From assembly GCF_001612785.1 (NCBI RefSeq), contig NZ_BDBC01000018.1, forward strand, positions 1 through 64,000: a DNA stretch of 64,000 nucleotides, read 5' to 3'. This stretch comes from Nocardia beijingensis NBRC 16342. GTDB lineage: Bacteria; Actinomycetota; Actinomycetes; Mycobacteriales; Mycobacteriaceae. How positions within the stretch are numbered: position 1 is the first letter of the stretch; the number at the start of each line of letters is the position of its first letter. The position numbers were made by a program, and so were the translations under genes. Below are positions 9,625 to 17,709 of this stretch, piece by piece. The notes under the pieces are model-generated. The model saw only the letters and a program-made list of their open reading frames with translations. It was not told where the DNA came from and made no database searches.

Positions 9625-10221
9625 ATGCTGGAGAACCGGGCCACGCGCGGCCGCCCACGCGGCACGACGAAACGCGAACTCGAACTGATCGCCATGCGAC
9701 TGTTCAGCGAGCAGGGTTTCGACGAGACCACCGTCGAGCAGATCGCCGCCGCGGCGGGCATCAGCGGACGCACCTTCTTCCGGTACTTCCCCACCAAGGC
9801 GGAGGTGCTCTGGTCGCAGTTCGACGACGAGGTCGCCGCGCTGCGCGCCGCCTTCGCGACCGTCCCCGACAATGTGCCGATGATGACCGCGGTACGCCGA
9901 GTCGTGGTGGAGGCCAACAAATATCGCGCCGAGGACGTTCCGGAACTGCGCACCCGCATGCAGCTGGTGGCGACCATACCCGCACTGGCCGCCACGGCGG
10001 GCGCGCACTACGACGCCTGGGAGCGCGCTGTGAGCGCGTTCGCGGCGAGCCGGCTCGGTGAACCGGAGGACGGGCTCATCCCGCTCGCGGTCGGCCGGAC
10101 CACGCTGGCGGCGGCGCGCGCGGCGTTCGACGCCTGGCTGGCCCGCGCGGACGCGGACCTCACGGTGTATTTGGAGGAGGCGCTCGCAGCGCTGGAACGC
10201 GGGTTCGCTACGGTGCCGTGA
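9625..10221 (+). CDS. mftR: MftR-like TetR regulator of the mycofactocin locus
   Basis: The protein has 198 residues. RGRPRGTTKRELELIAMRLF and the helix-turn-helix EQIAAAAGISGRTFFRYFPTKAEVLW match the mycofactocin-system TetR subfamily (FRYFPSK-type recognition end). The C-terminal ligand domain has no metal motif. Characterised MftR repressors respond to long-chain acyl-CoA. It is divergently paired with mftE-mftD across 65 bp that contain one perfect palindrome. A close TetR paralogue cannot be excluded without a family search. Confidence 0.75.
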   Translation: MLENRATRGRPRGTTKRELELIAMRLFSEQGFDETTVEQIAAAAGISGRTFFRYFPTKAEVLWSQFDDEVAALRAAFATVPDNVPMMTAVRRVVVEANKYRAEDVPELRTRMQLVATIPALAATAGAHYDAWERAVSAFAASRLGEPEDGLIPLAVGRTTLAAARAAFDAWLARADADLTVYLEEALAALERGFATVP

Positions 10222-10260
10222 GGTATTCCCGCACTCGGACTTCAGGCGAGCAACCGGCAG

Positions 10261-10287
10261 GTTTCGGCGGCGAGTCGGGTGGGGTAT
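10261..10287 (+). promoter_or_regulatory. SigB/SigF-type promoter of the stressosome operon
   Basis: GTTT at 10261-10264 and GGGTAT at 10282-10287 are separated by exactly 17 bp, matching the general-stress sigma factor (SigF/SigB) consensus of actinobacteria. Transcription would start near 10294, about 65 nt before rsbR. This would make the operon feed back on the sigma factor it controls. Confidence 0.7.
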
Positions 10288-10359
10288 GACTAGGCTCGGA
10301 ATCGGCAAGCGCCGAACGCACACAGATCCCGACTGAACCGTCGAAAGGGGCAGGAGTCC

Positions 10360-11265
10360 ATGTCCGAGGTGTCCATGAGCCTTTCGGCGGATTCCCTGAC
10401 CGCGGGACCGATCGACCAATTGCTTCCGCAGCTCGTTGAGCACCTGCGCCAGAACCGCACCGCGCTGCGTGAAGAGTGGGCGCGCCGCATCGCCGACGCC
10501 CAGCTGCTCACCGCGATGACCCCGGAGGAGATCTTCTCCGAGGCGACCTCGATCTACGACGGCTACGTCGACGTGCTCGAGACCGGTAGCGTCGAAGCGT
10601 TGCAGGCCTACGCGCGCGATCTGTCCGAACGCATCATCCCGAGAGGCGTCGAGACCGACGAGGTCATCGGCATCGTGCTGTTGCTGCGCGACGTGCTCGC
10701 ACGCAGCCTCTTCGAGAAGTACCAGTCGGACTTCGAACTCCTCAACAAGGTGCTCGACGCCTACGAGCCGGCCGCCAACCGCATCGCCAACACCGTGACC
10801 GTGTCGTTCGTGCAGGAGCGCGAGCGCGTCATCCGCCAGCAGCAGGAAGCCATCCGCGAGCTGTCCACCCCGGTGCTGCAGGTGCGTGAGCAGCTGTTGA
10901 TCCTGCCCATCATCGGCGTGCTGGACAGCCAGCGCGCCCGCCAGCTCACCGAACAGCTGCTGCGCGCCATCCGGGCCAACCGCGCGAAGGTCGTCGTCAT
11001 CGACATCACCGGTGTGCCCCAGATCGACTCCACCGTGGCCAACCACCTGGTGCAGACCGTCGACGCCTCCGGGCTGATGGGCGCGAACGTGATCATCACC
11101 GGCTTGTCCTCGGAGATCGCGCTCACCCTGGTCACCATCGGCCTCGATCTGTCGAAGATGAACGCGGTCGGCGACCTGCAGGGCGGTATCGAGGAAGCGG
11201 AACGACTGTTGGGCTACGAGGTTTCCCGCGTCACCGAACGGGTTACCGAACGCGACGGCCGCTGA
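10360..11265 (+). CDS. rsbR: Stressosome sensor RsbR-like co-antagonist
   Basis: The 301-residue protein has an all-helical N-terminal sensor (about 15-160) and a C-terminal STAS domain (about 172-285). RsbR forms the stressosome core with RsbS, and phosphorylation by RsbT releases RsbT. Thr170 in ELSTPV and Ser224/Thr225 in QIDSTVANH sit where B. subtilis RsbRA has its two phosphothreonines (171 and 205). GGCAGGAG precedes the ATG at 10360 at normal spacing. It is the first gene of a tight operon with rsbS 12 bp downstream. The stress it senses cannot be read from the sequence. Confidence 0.9.
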   Translation: MSEVSMSLSADSLTAGPIDQLLPQLVEHLRQNRTALREEWARRIADAQLLTAMTPEEIFSEATSIYDGYVDVLETGSVEALQAYARDLSERIIPRGVETDEVIGIVLLLRDVLARSLFEKYQSDFELLNKVLDAYEPAANRIANTVTVSFVQERERVIRQQQEAIRELSTPVLQVREQLLILPIIGVLDSQRARQLTEQLLRAIRANRAKVVVIDITGVPQIDSTVANHLVQTVDASGLMGANVIITGLSSEIALTLVTIGLDLSKMNAVGDLQGGIEEAERLLGYEVSRVTERVTERDGR

Positions 11266-11277
11266 TCAGGCGCGCCC

Positions 11278-11667
11278 ATGCCGGTTCCGATTCTCAAACA
11301 AGGGACGTATCTCATCGCGTCGGTGCAGTCCGCGCTGACCGACGCCGATACCGAACGCCTGCAGGACGACCTGATGAAACAGGTCAGCAAATACCGGGCT
11401 CACGGCATCATCGTCGATGTCACCGCGATCGACGTGATGGATTCGTTCGCCGCGAGATCGTTGCGTACCATCGCGCACATGACGCAGCTGCGCGGCGCCG
11501 AAACGGTGATCGTCGGTCTGCAACCGGAAGTCGCGTTCGCCATGGTGCAGCTCGGTCTCACCTTCGAGGACATGCACACCGCCCTCGATCTGGAAGAGGG
11601 ACTCGCCTGGTTGGACCGCAAGATCCCAGCCCGTCGCCAGCGAGACGGTCGTGACAGTGGCCGCTGA
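11278..11667 (+). CDS. rsbS: Stressosome scaffold RsbS (STAS antagonist)
   Basis: The 129-residue protein is a single STAS domain beginning VPILKQGTYLIASVQ. In IDVMDSFAAR, Ser56 occupies the phosphorylation site of RsbS (Ser59 in B. subtilis). Unphosphorylated RsbS holds RsbT on the stressosome. The last 17 nt overlap rsbT, so expression of scaffold and kinase is coupled. A basic, arginine-rich C-terminal tail of ~15 residues extends past the domain and may exist only because of the gene overlap. Confidence 0.92.
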   Translation: MPVPILKQGTYLIASVQSALTDADTERLQDDLMKQVSKYRAHGIIVDVTAIDVMDSFAARSLRTIAHMTQLRGAETVIVGLQPEVAFAMVQLGLTFEDMHTALDLEEGLAWLDRKIPARRQRDGRDSGR

Positions 11668-12070
11668 GAACGTGGTGATCGCGGTCAGGGTGTCCGGGGA
11701 CATCGTGACCGCACGTCAAGCCGGACGCGAACTGGCAGCGAAACTCGGATTCACCCTGACCGACCGCACGATGATCTCCACGGCGATCTCCGAGATCGCC
11801 CGCAACATCACCAGTTACGCGGGCAGCGGCGAGATCCGACTGCTCGTCGACGACCGGGAGGGTCGTCAAGCCCTGGTGGTGCAGGCCGAGGATCAAGGGC
11901 CCGGCATCATCGATATCGCCAGGGCACTGGAGGACGGCTACTCCACCGGACGCGGGCTCGGGCTGGGTCTGCCCGGCGCCCGGCGGCTCATGGACCGGCT
12001 GACCGTGGATTCGGCGCCGGGTCGCGGCACGCTGGTGGAGATGTGGAAGTGGGTACCGAACGGTGCATGA
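11651..12070 (+). CDS. rsbT: Switch kinase RsbT
   Basis: The 139-residue GHKL-type serine kinase has N box SEIARNITSYA, G1 box DQGPGI and G2 box GRGLGLGLPGAR. RsbT phosphorylates RsbR and RsbS, leaves the complex and activates the RsbU-type phosphatase. The GTG at 11651 lies inside the end of rsbS; 8 bp at its own 3' end overlap the next gene. Order and overlaps are those of a standard rsbRST module. Confidence 0.93.
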   Translation: MTVAAENVVIAVRVSGDIVTARQAGRELAAKLGFTLTDRTMISTAISEIARNITSYAGSGEIRLLVDDREGRQALVVQAEDQGPGIIDIARALEDGYSTGRGLGLGLPGARRLMDRLTVDSAPGRGTLVEMWKWVPNGA

Positions 12071-12698
12071 GGACGGGTTCATCGGCCGGATCGAGTGGGC
12101 GGTGGCCGGACGCGCGCTGCCCGGTCAGCAGGTCTCCGGTGACCGCGGCGTCGTCCTCGACGCCGGTGGCGGCACCGTCCTGTTCGCGGTCCTCGACGGG
12201 CTCGGGCACGGCGCCGCCGCGGCGGACGCGGCCGATCGCGCCGCGCGGGTGCTGTCGGAGAACCGCGCCGAACCGCTGGACGTGCTGATGGTGCTGTGCC
12301 ACCGGGCGATGGCCGACACGCGGGGGGCGGCGATCTCGCTGGCCCTGTTCGACGAAGGCGACACGGTGCGCTGGCTCGGCGTCGGCAATGTCGAATCCCA
12401 GGTGCTGACCGCGGGTCCGGCGGGCAGCCTGCGGGTGCACGCCACCGTCCTGCTGACCGCTGGCATCGTCGGCTACCGTCTTCCGGCCAACCTCCAGCCG
12501 CAGTCGGTCGCGGTCCGTCCCGGTGACCTGCTGCTGATGTCCACCGACGGCATCGTCACCGAGTCCGCTTCCGCCATCGATCTTTCCAAGTCCACCGCCG
12601 AGATCACCGCCGAGATGCTGGCCCGGCATGCCAAGGACACCGACGACGCACTGGTGCTCGCCGCGCGGCACCGCGGCGCGGGAGGGGCGGCCAGATGA
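12063..12698 (+). CDS. rsbX: RsbX-like PP2C feedback phosphatase
   Basis: The 211-residue SpoIIE/PP2C-fold protein has FAVLDGLGHG (metal-site Asp) near residue 45 and LLLMSTDGI (second metal Asp) near 162. RsbX dephosphorylates RsbR and RsbS and resets the stressosome. It overlaps rsbT by 8 bp and the next gene by 4 bp. It lacks regulatory domains, as expected for RsbX. Confidence 0.88.
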   Translation: MHEDGFIGRIEWAVAGRALPGQQVSGDRGVVLDAGGGTVLFAVLDGLGHGAAAADAADRAARVLSENRAEPLDVLMVLCHRAMADTRGAAISLALFDEGDTVRWLGVGNVESQVLTAGPAGSLRVHATVLLTAGIVGYRLPANLQPQSVAVRPGDLLLMSTDGIVTESASAIDLSKSTAEITAEMLARHAKDTDDALVLAARHRGAGGAAR

Positions 12699-14980
12699 GC
12701 GCCCTGCTGGCCGACTTCCTGGACGACTACGCCGACGCGCTACGGCGGCACATGGATTCGCCGACCCAGGCCGGTCTCGCCGAGGGATACGAGCTGGGCA
12801 GGCGCGCCCTGGTCGAAGGCATCAGCCTGCTCGACCTCACCGAGAACCACTTCCGCGTGGTCCAGGACGCGGAGGAACAGCGGCAGAAGCAGGCCGCCAC
12901 CGAGGGCGGCGAACCCGCGGCACGCCTGCCGGAGACCGCGCTGGAATTCCTGTTGCAGACCCTGGTTCCGCTCGACATCGCCACCCGCGGCTATCTCGAC
13001 GGCACCCGCCGCTACGAGCAGCAGCGTTCCCGCGCCGACGATCTCGCCGGACGCGACGCGTTCCGCACCGCGCTGGTGGAATCGCTGCAGGACGGCTTCT
13101 TCGTCGCCGACGCGCAGGGCACCATCATCGAGGTCAACACCGCTTTCGGCGCCCTGACCGGCTACGGCGCCGCGGGTGTCCCCTATCCGCTGCCGCATCC
13201 GTGGTCGAGCCCGGAGGGGCCGCGCTATCCCGATCTCGGTACCGAGGCACAGCGCTTCGTCATCCCCATCCGGCACCGCGACGGGCGCAACGTGTGGCTC
13301 GCGGTGAGCACCAGCGCCCTGATCAGGCCCGAGGGGAACGAGCGGATCTTCGTCGGCACCCTCCGCGACATCACCGCCGAGCACGACGCGCAGGCGCGCG
13401 ACCAGGCGGCGTCCCGGCTCGCCACCGCCGTCGGCGCGGCCACCAGCGTGGTCGAGGTGCTCGCCGTCGGCCTCGACGAGCTGCGCCGCACGGTGGGCGC
13501 GGAAACCGCGGTGGTGGCCGTGTGGCCGAGCCGCAACGCGGTGCCGGAGGTGTACGTCTCCGGCACGGGCGCCGACAGCACGTCGCGCGACGGCGCCGCG
13601 TCCCTCGACGACGCCTCGCGTGCCCTGCTGGAGCGCGCCAGACGCAGGCCGCCCCGCAGCCTGCTCGCCCTTCCGGACGGAGCCGAGAGTTCCGAGGGCA
13701 TCGTCGCTCCGCTCGGCGAGACCGGCGACGCGGCGGTGTGGTTGCGCTTCGCCGCGCCCCGGGCGATCAGCGCCGCGGACTGGACGCTGTTCTCCTTGCT
13801 GATCGGTCATCTCAGCCTCGCCGTGCAGCGGGCGCGCAACTTCGACCAGGCACGCGCCACCTCGCTGACCCTGCAGCGCGCCATGCTCGGCCCGATCGAT
13901 CTGCCCCCGCGTTTCTCGGTGCACTACGAGCCCGCGCTCCCGCCGCTGGAGATCGGCGGCGACTGGTACGACGTGGTGCCGCTGCGCGACGGCACCATCG
14001 GCGTGGTGGTCGGCGACTGCGTCGGCCGTGGATTGTCGGCCGCGGTCGTGATGGGCCAGTTGCGGACCGCCGCCCGTGCGCTGCTGCTGCGCGGCGCGGG
14101 ACCGGCGCAGCTGCTCGCCGAACTCGATACCGTCGCCGCGCGCATCCCCGGCGCCATGTGCACCACCGTCTGCGCCGCCGTGCTCGACCCGGTGCGCGGT
14201 CTGGTCCGCTACAGCAGCGCGGGGCATATGCCGCCGATCCTCGCCGACGTCGCCACGACCGGGCGGCTGCTGGAAGGCGGACGCTCGGTGCCGCTGGCGA
14301 CCTTCGACACGCCCCGCCGACCGGAGGCCACCACGGCGCTGACCCCGGGCTCGACCTTGGTGCTGTTCACCGACGGTTTGGTCGAACAGCGCGGCGTCGA
14401 CATCGACGACGGGTTCGCCAAGATCGCCGCGGTGCTCGCCGACACCTCGGGGCGGCTGCCGCGGGAAGTGGCCGACGCGGTGCTCTCGCGCCTGCGGCCG
14501 TCCGCCGGTTACGACGACGACGTCGCCATGGTGGTCTACCGCCAGCCGCCCGCGCCGCTGCGGCTGGAAGTGCCGGCGCGCGCGGACGAACTCGCGGTGC
14601 TGCGCCGCACGCTGAAGGGATGGCTGGCCGCCGCGGCGGTGCCGCACGACCTGGCCGCCGATCTGGTCGCCGCGGCCAACGAGGCGTGCAGCAACAGCAT
14701 CGAGCACGCCTACCGCAACGACGACAACGGCCGGGTGCGGATGTCTGCCACCTGTGACATCGACACCGTCGTCATCGTGGTCACCGACACCGGCGACTGG
14801 AAGCCACGGGCATCCGATCCCGGATATCGCGGCCGCGGTATCGACATGATGCGCGCGCTGACCGAGGAACTCGACATCGACCACTCCGAAGCGGGCACGA
14901 CCGTGCGGATGTCGGTGACGCTGCCCGCGATCACCTTCCCGGTCGCCAACCCGTTGCGCGGAACGAACCGCCGCGTCTGA
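12695..14980 (+). CDS. Five-domain stress output protein: RsbU N-domain, PAS, GAF, PP2C phosphatase, RsbW-like kinase
   Basis: This 761-residue cytoplasmic protein starts with a helical RsbU-type N-domain (about 1-85), the region that binds RsbT in RsbU. A PAS domain follows (~125-225), then a GAF-like domain (~235-395). The SpoIIE/PP2C phosphatase domain (~405-625) shows EIGGDWYDVVPL, VVVGDCVGRGLSAA, YSSAGHMPP and FTDGLVEQRG. A HATPase_c/RsbW-like domain (~635-755) shows ANEACSNSIEHAY, VTDTGDW and GRGIDMMRAL. Phosphatase (anti-anti-sigma activation) and anti-sigma kinase are thus on one chain, with no separate rsbU, rsbV or rsbW in the operon. A 4-bp overlap with rsbX sets the start. Its 3' end overlaps the convergent DUF4185 gene by 50 bp. 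Confidence 0.88.
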   Translation: MSALLADFLDDYADALRRHMDSPTQAGLAEGYELGRRALVEGISLLDLTENHFRVVQDAEEQRQKQAATEGGEPAARLPETALEFLLQTLVPLDIATRGYLDGTRRYEQQRSRADDLAGRDAFRTALVESLQDGFFVADAQGTIIEVNTAFGALTGYGAAGVPYPLPHPWSSPEGPRYPDLGTEAQRFVIPIRHRDGRNVWLAVSTSALIRPEGNERIFVGTLRDITAEHDAQARDQAASRLATAVGAATSVVEVLAVGLDELRRTVGAETAVVAVWPSRNAVPEVYVSGTGADSTSRDGAASLDDASRALLERARRRPPRSLLALPDGAESSEGIVAPLGETGDAAVWLRFAAPRAISAADWTLFSLLIGHLSLAVQRARNFDQARATSLTLQRAMLGPIDLPPRFSVHYEPALPPLEIGGDWYDVVPLRDGTIGVVVGDCVGRGLSAAVVMGQLRTAARALLLRGAGPAQLLAELDTVAARIPGAMCTTVCAAVLDPVRGLVRYSSAGHMPPILADVATTGRLLEGGRSVPLATFDTPRRPEATTALTPGSTLVLFTDGLVEQRGVDIDDGFAKIAAVLADTSGRLPREVADAVLSRLRPSAGYDDDVAMVVYRQPPAPLRLEVPARADELAVLRRTLKGWLAAAAVPHDLAADLVAAANEACSNSIEHAYRNDDNGRVRMSATCDIDTVVIVVTDTGDWKPRASDPGYRGRGIDMMRALTEELDIDHSEAGTTVRMSVTLPAITFPVANPLRGTNRRV

Positions 14981-15989
14981 CCATTCGCCCCGTGGTGAGC
15001 GCAGCGGCGGGCCGGACTCCGTAGATCCGGTATTGCATGCCCCGATAGGGGTTCCCCGATTCCGCCCACTCGCTGACGATCATGCCGAACGCGCCGTCGA
15101 ACCTGCTGTCGGGGTGGACATAACACCCATACAGGCGCGGCACGATATCCGGACCGCCCGGCGCCCAGAACGACCCCTTCACCGGACGATAGGTCCAGGC
15201 TGTGCGCCAGTTGTCGGTGATTCTCGCGGCCACCTTGACGAAGGCTCCGTAGGCACCGGCGTCGAACCCCGACATCACCCAATTCCCTTGGATGCGCCGC
15301 AATCCGATCTCGCCGAGCTTCGTGCCATCGGCCAGGATGCCGAAGCGCGGATCGCTGCCGGGATCGCGGCCCCAGCCCCAGTCCTGTCCGTTCCAGCCCC
15401 ATCCTTGCCAGGCCGCCGGATCGATCAGCGCGGCATGGGTTTCGCGCACACGCCACAGCAGCATGTTCTTGTTCCTGGCCAGCCCGCCGGTGGAGATGAC
15501 GTAGACGTAGCCGTCGCCACCGCGTTCCCAGGAGATCATCGTGCGTTTTCCGCCGTAGGCGCTGGTCGACCACCGGACGCCGGTATCGGTCCAGCTCTCG
15601 CCGTTGTCGTCGGACCAGCGGATCTCGCACCACCGCTCGTTCGCCAGTCCTTGGGTGACCATCACCCACAGATAGATCCGGCTGCCGATCGTGATGGCGT
15701 CGCACGGCAGCACCGTGGAGTACTGCGGATTGTCGTGCACGTAGTCCCAGAGCTGCCTGGCATCCCGCGCCGCCGACCGGAATTCGATCGGTCCGGACAG
15801 GTCGTGGGTGTCGCTGCGCAACAGCATCGGCGCACGCCAGTTGGGGCCGCCCACTGCGGGTTCGGTGCCGGAGAAGGTGTCACCGAGCAGGTATCCGATC
15901 TCACCGCTCGGCATGCGGAAGGGGATGAACAGATCCGAGCCGCCGATGTCGGCCATCGGGAGGGGGTTCAGGTTCTTGATCTTGGGCAT
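14931..15989 (-). CDS. DUF4185 domain protein
   Basis: The protein has 352 residues. A repetitive beta-rich pattern (GDTFSG near the N-terminus, ILPCDAITIGSRIYLW-like strands, WSDDNGESWTDTG resembling an Asp-box, GDGYVYVIST) indicates a sialidase-like beta-propeller of the DUF4185 family. No signal peptide is seen at the ATG at 15989, which has an AGGA site; the frame extends further up but without a site. Function is unknown. Convergent 50-bp overlap with the stress output gene is unusual but both frames look real. Confidence 0.7.
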   Translation of the reverse strand: MPKIKNLNPLPMADIGGSDLFIPFRMPSGEIGYLLGDTFSGTEPAVGGPNWRAPMLLRSDTHDLSGPIEFRSAARDARQLWDYVHDNPQYSTVLPCDAITIGSRIYLWVMVTQGLANERWCEIRWSDDNGESWTDTGVRWSTSAYGGKRTMISWERGGDGYVYVISTGGLARNKNMLLWRVRETHAALIDPAAWQGWGWNGQDWGWGRDPGSDPRFGILADGTKLGEIGLRRIQGNWVMSGFDAGAYGAFVKVAARITDNWRTAWTYRPVKGSFWAPGGPDIVPRLYGCYVHPDSRFDGAFGMIVSEWAESGNPYRGMQYRIYGVRPAAALTTGRMVRRGGSFRATGWRPGR

Positions 15990-16467
15990 CGCCGGATCCT
16001 GTCGATTCTGGAGCGTCTCCGATGGATCGGCTCGTAGGGATCGCCGCGAGGTGCGCACGGTTACCTCATCAGTATCGGCTGCCGATGGCTGTGACGTTGC
16101 TGAATCGGGCGGACGAAGGTGCCCGAGAATGCGGAAACCGACTGCGCAGCTTGTGTTTCGGCAGCTCGATTCGATATCGGGACGCGCGCCTGCGGTGACC
16201 GAGACCGGTTGCGGTCCCCGCTTCGGATGTGCGCGGTGTTCGCCAGTGCTCGGGAATGTGCGGGATCAGCCTCCGTTCGCACGAGTCGATCCACTGCGGA
16301 GCGGCTGCCGTCGACACCCCGGGTGACGTGCGTGCGCACCGGCGCCGCGGTGTGACTCCGGGCCGGCCCGGCCACCCGGTGGCCCCTGCCGGGTTTGGGC
16401 GGCCCACCAGCGGGTAAGCCGCGCACTGCCATACCGGACCAGCTCACCCAGCGATCGGACGGAACGC
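15990..16467. other. Intergenic region, one promoter recognised
   Basis: There is no supported gene in 478 bp. It separates the divergent DUF4185 and AI-2E transporter genes. The only clear element is a SigF/SigB-like promoter at 16393-16417 reading right. Confidence 0.6.
16393..16417 (+). promoter_or_regulatory. SigB/SigF-like promoter before the AI-2E transporter gene
   Basis: GTTT at 16393-16396 and GGGTAA at 16412-16417 are 15 bp apart. This is close to the general-stress promoter seen ahead of rsbR. The transporter starts 50 bp further on. Confidence 0.5.
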
Positions 16468-17670
16468 ATGTCCGAAAAAGACACTGCCGACGCGCGACAG
16501 CCCGCCCGTGATCCCGGGGACGCCGGACACAGTGGCGACATCGCGCAACCCCACGGCACCGACGAAGCCGGTCCGATCGTCGCCGCCGAGGCCGAAGCCG
16601 CCCGCGCGCGCAGTGCGGAATTCCCGCTCGGCCGACCGGGGCGCCCCTTCGACCGGCGCTCGCCGTTCATGGTTGGGATGACCGGAGCCGCCGGCGTCGC
16701 GGTGACCTACGCCGCCATCCGCACCGTGCTCGCCGCAGGCCAGACACTGATCCTGATCGTGGTGGCGTTGTTCCTGGCCATCGGCATGGAGCCGTTGGTG
16801 TCCCGGCTGGTGCGACCACGGTTCCCGCGCTGGGCCGCGGTGACCACCGTCTACCTGGTCGGGGTCGGCCTGTTCGCCGGCTTCCTCGCCGCGGCGATAC
16901 CACCGTTGCTCACGCAGGGCGAAGCGCTCGCGCACAACGCTCCCGATTACGTCACGCACCTCGCCGACCGCTATCCCTACATCGCCAGCCTCGACCAGCG
17001 CTTCCACCTGCAGGACCGGCTGCGGCACACGCTCGAATCGGACTCCTCCGGGCTGACCACCGGGGTGCTGGACGCCGGACGCGCGGTGTTCTCCATCGTC
17101 AGCAGCACGATCATCGTCGCGGTGCTGACCGCCTACTTCATGGCGAATTTCACCCGGGTGCGCGCTTCGGTCTACCGGCTCTTCCCCCGCTCCCGGCGCC
17201 CGCGCGCGATCCTGATCGGCGACGAGATCTTCGCCAAGGTGGGCGGCTACATCCTGGGCAACCTGGTCATCTCGCTGATCACCGCCGTCCTGACCGGCAT
17301 CTGGCTGCTCTTCTTCGACGTCCCCTACCCGCTGCTGCTGGCGGTGCTGGTGGCGGTGCTCGACCTGATCCCGATCGTCGGTTCGACGCTCGCCGGGGTG
17401 ATCGTCGCGCTGGTCGCGTTGACCGTCTCCTTGCCGGTCGCGGTGGCGACCGTCGTGTTCTTCATCGCGTTGCGCCTGGTCGAGGACTACGTGCTGGTGC
17501 CACGCATCATCGGCCGCGCGGTGCACGTGCCCGCGCTGGTGACCGTGGTGGCGGTGCTGCTCGGGGGCGCGCTGCTCGGGATCATCGGGGCCTTGCTGGC
17601 CATCCCCGTCGCCGCGGCCGTTCTGCTGATCATGCGCGAGACCGTGCTGCCCTCGCTCGACGAGCGATGA
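16468..17670 (+). CDS. AI-2E family transporter (PerM/YdiK type)
   Basis: The 400-residue inner-membrane protein has a hydrophilic N-terminal ~65 residues, a first helical hairpin (~68-105), a central soluble segment (~150-210) and a C-terminal bundle of helices. The family-typical conserved segment LDLIPIVGSTLAG lies near residue 310, and LVEDYVLVPRIIGRAVHVPALV follows. Family members export small solutes or ions; quorum-signal export is shown for only a few. GGACGG precedes the ATG. A SigF/SigB-like promoter upstream suggests stress induction. Confidence 0.88.
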   Translation: MSEKDTADARQPARDPGDAGHSGDIAQPHGTDEAGPIVAAEAEAARARSAEFPLGRPGRPFDRRSPFMVGMTGAAGVAVTYAAIRTVLAAGQTLILIVVALFLAIGMEPLVSRLVRPRFPRWAAVTTVYLVGVGLFAGFLAAAIPPLLTQGEALAHNAPDYVTHLADRYPYIASLDQRFHLQDRLRHTLESDSSGLTTGVLDAGRAVFSIVSSTIIVAVLTAYFMANFTRVRASVYRLFPRSRRPRAILIGDEIFAKVGGYILGNLVISLITAVLTGIWLLFFDVPYPLLLAVLVAVLDLIPIVGSTLAGVIVALVALTVSLPVAVATVVFFIALRLVEDYVLVPRIIGRAVHVPALVTVVAVLLGGALLGIIGALLAIPVAAAVLLIMRETVLPSLDER

Positions 17671-17709
17671 GGACCGGTTCGGCCGGTTCGTGTCCGCGAC
17701 GCGCCGGTA

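Noticed and set aside
7662..10061. Very long plus-strand open frame over mftD and mftE
   Set aside because: It runs antisense to two recognisable enzymes and has no domain; a GC-bias artefact.
16061..16447. Small ORFs between the DUF4185 and AI-2E genes
   Set aside because: Overlapping frames on both strands have no start signals or recognisable composition; treated as intergenic.
17673..17687. Hairpin terminator between the AI-2E and topoisomerase genes
   Set aside because: The ACCGG/CCGGT stem is only 5 bp and easily expected by chance at this GC content.
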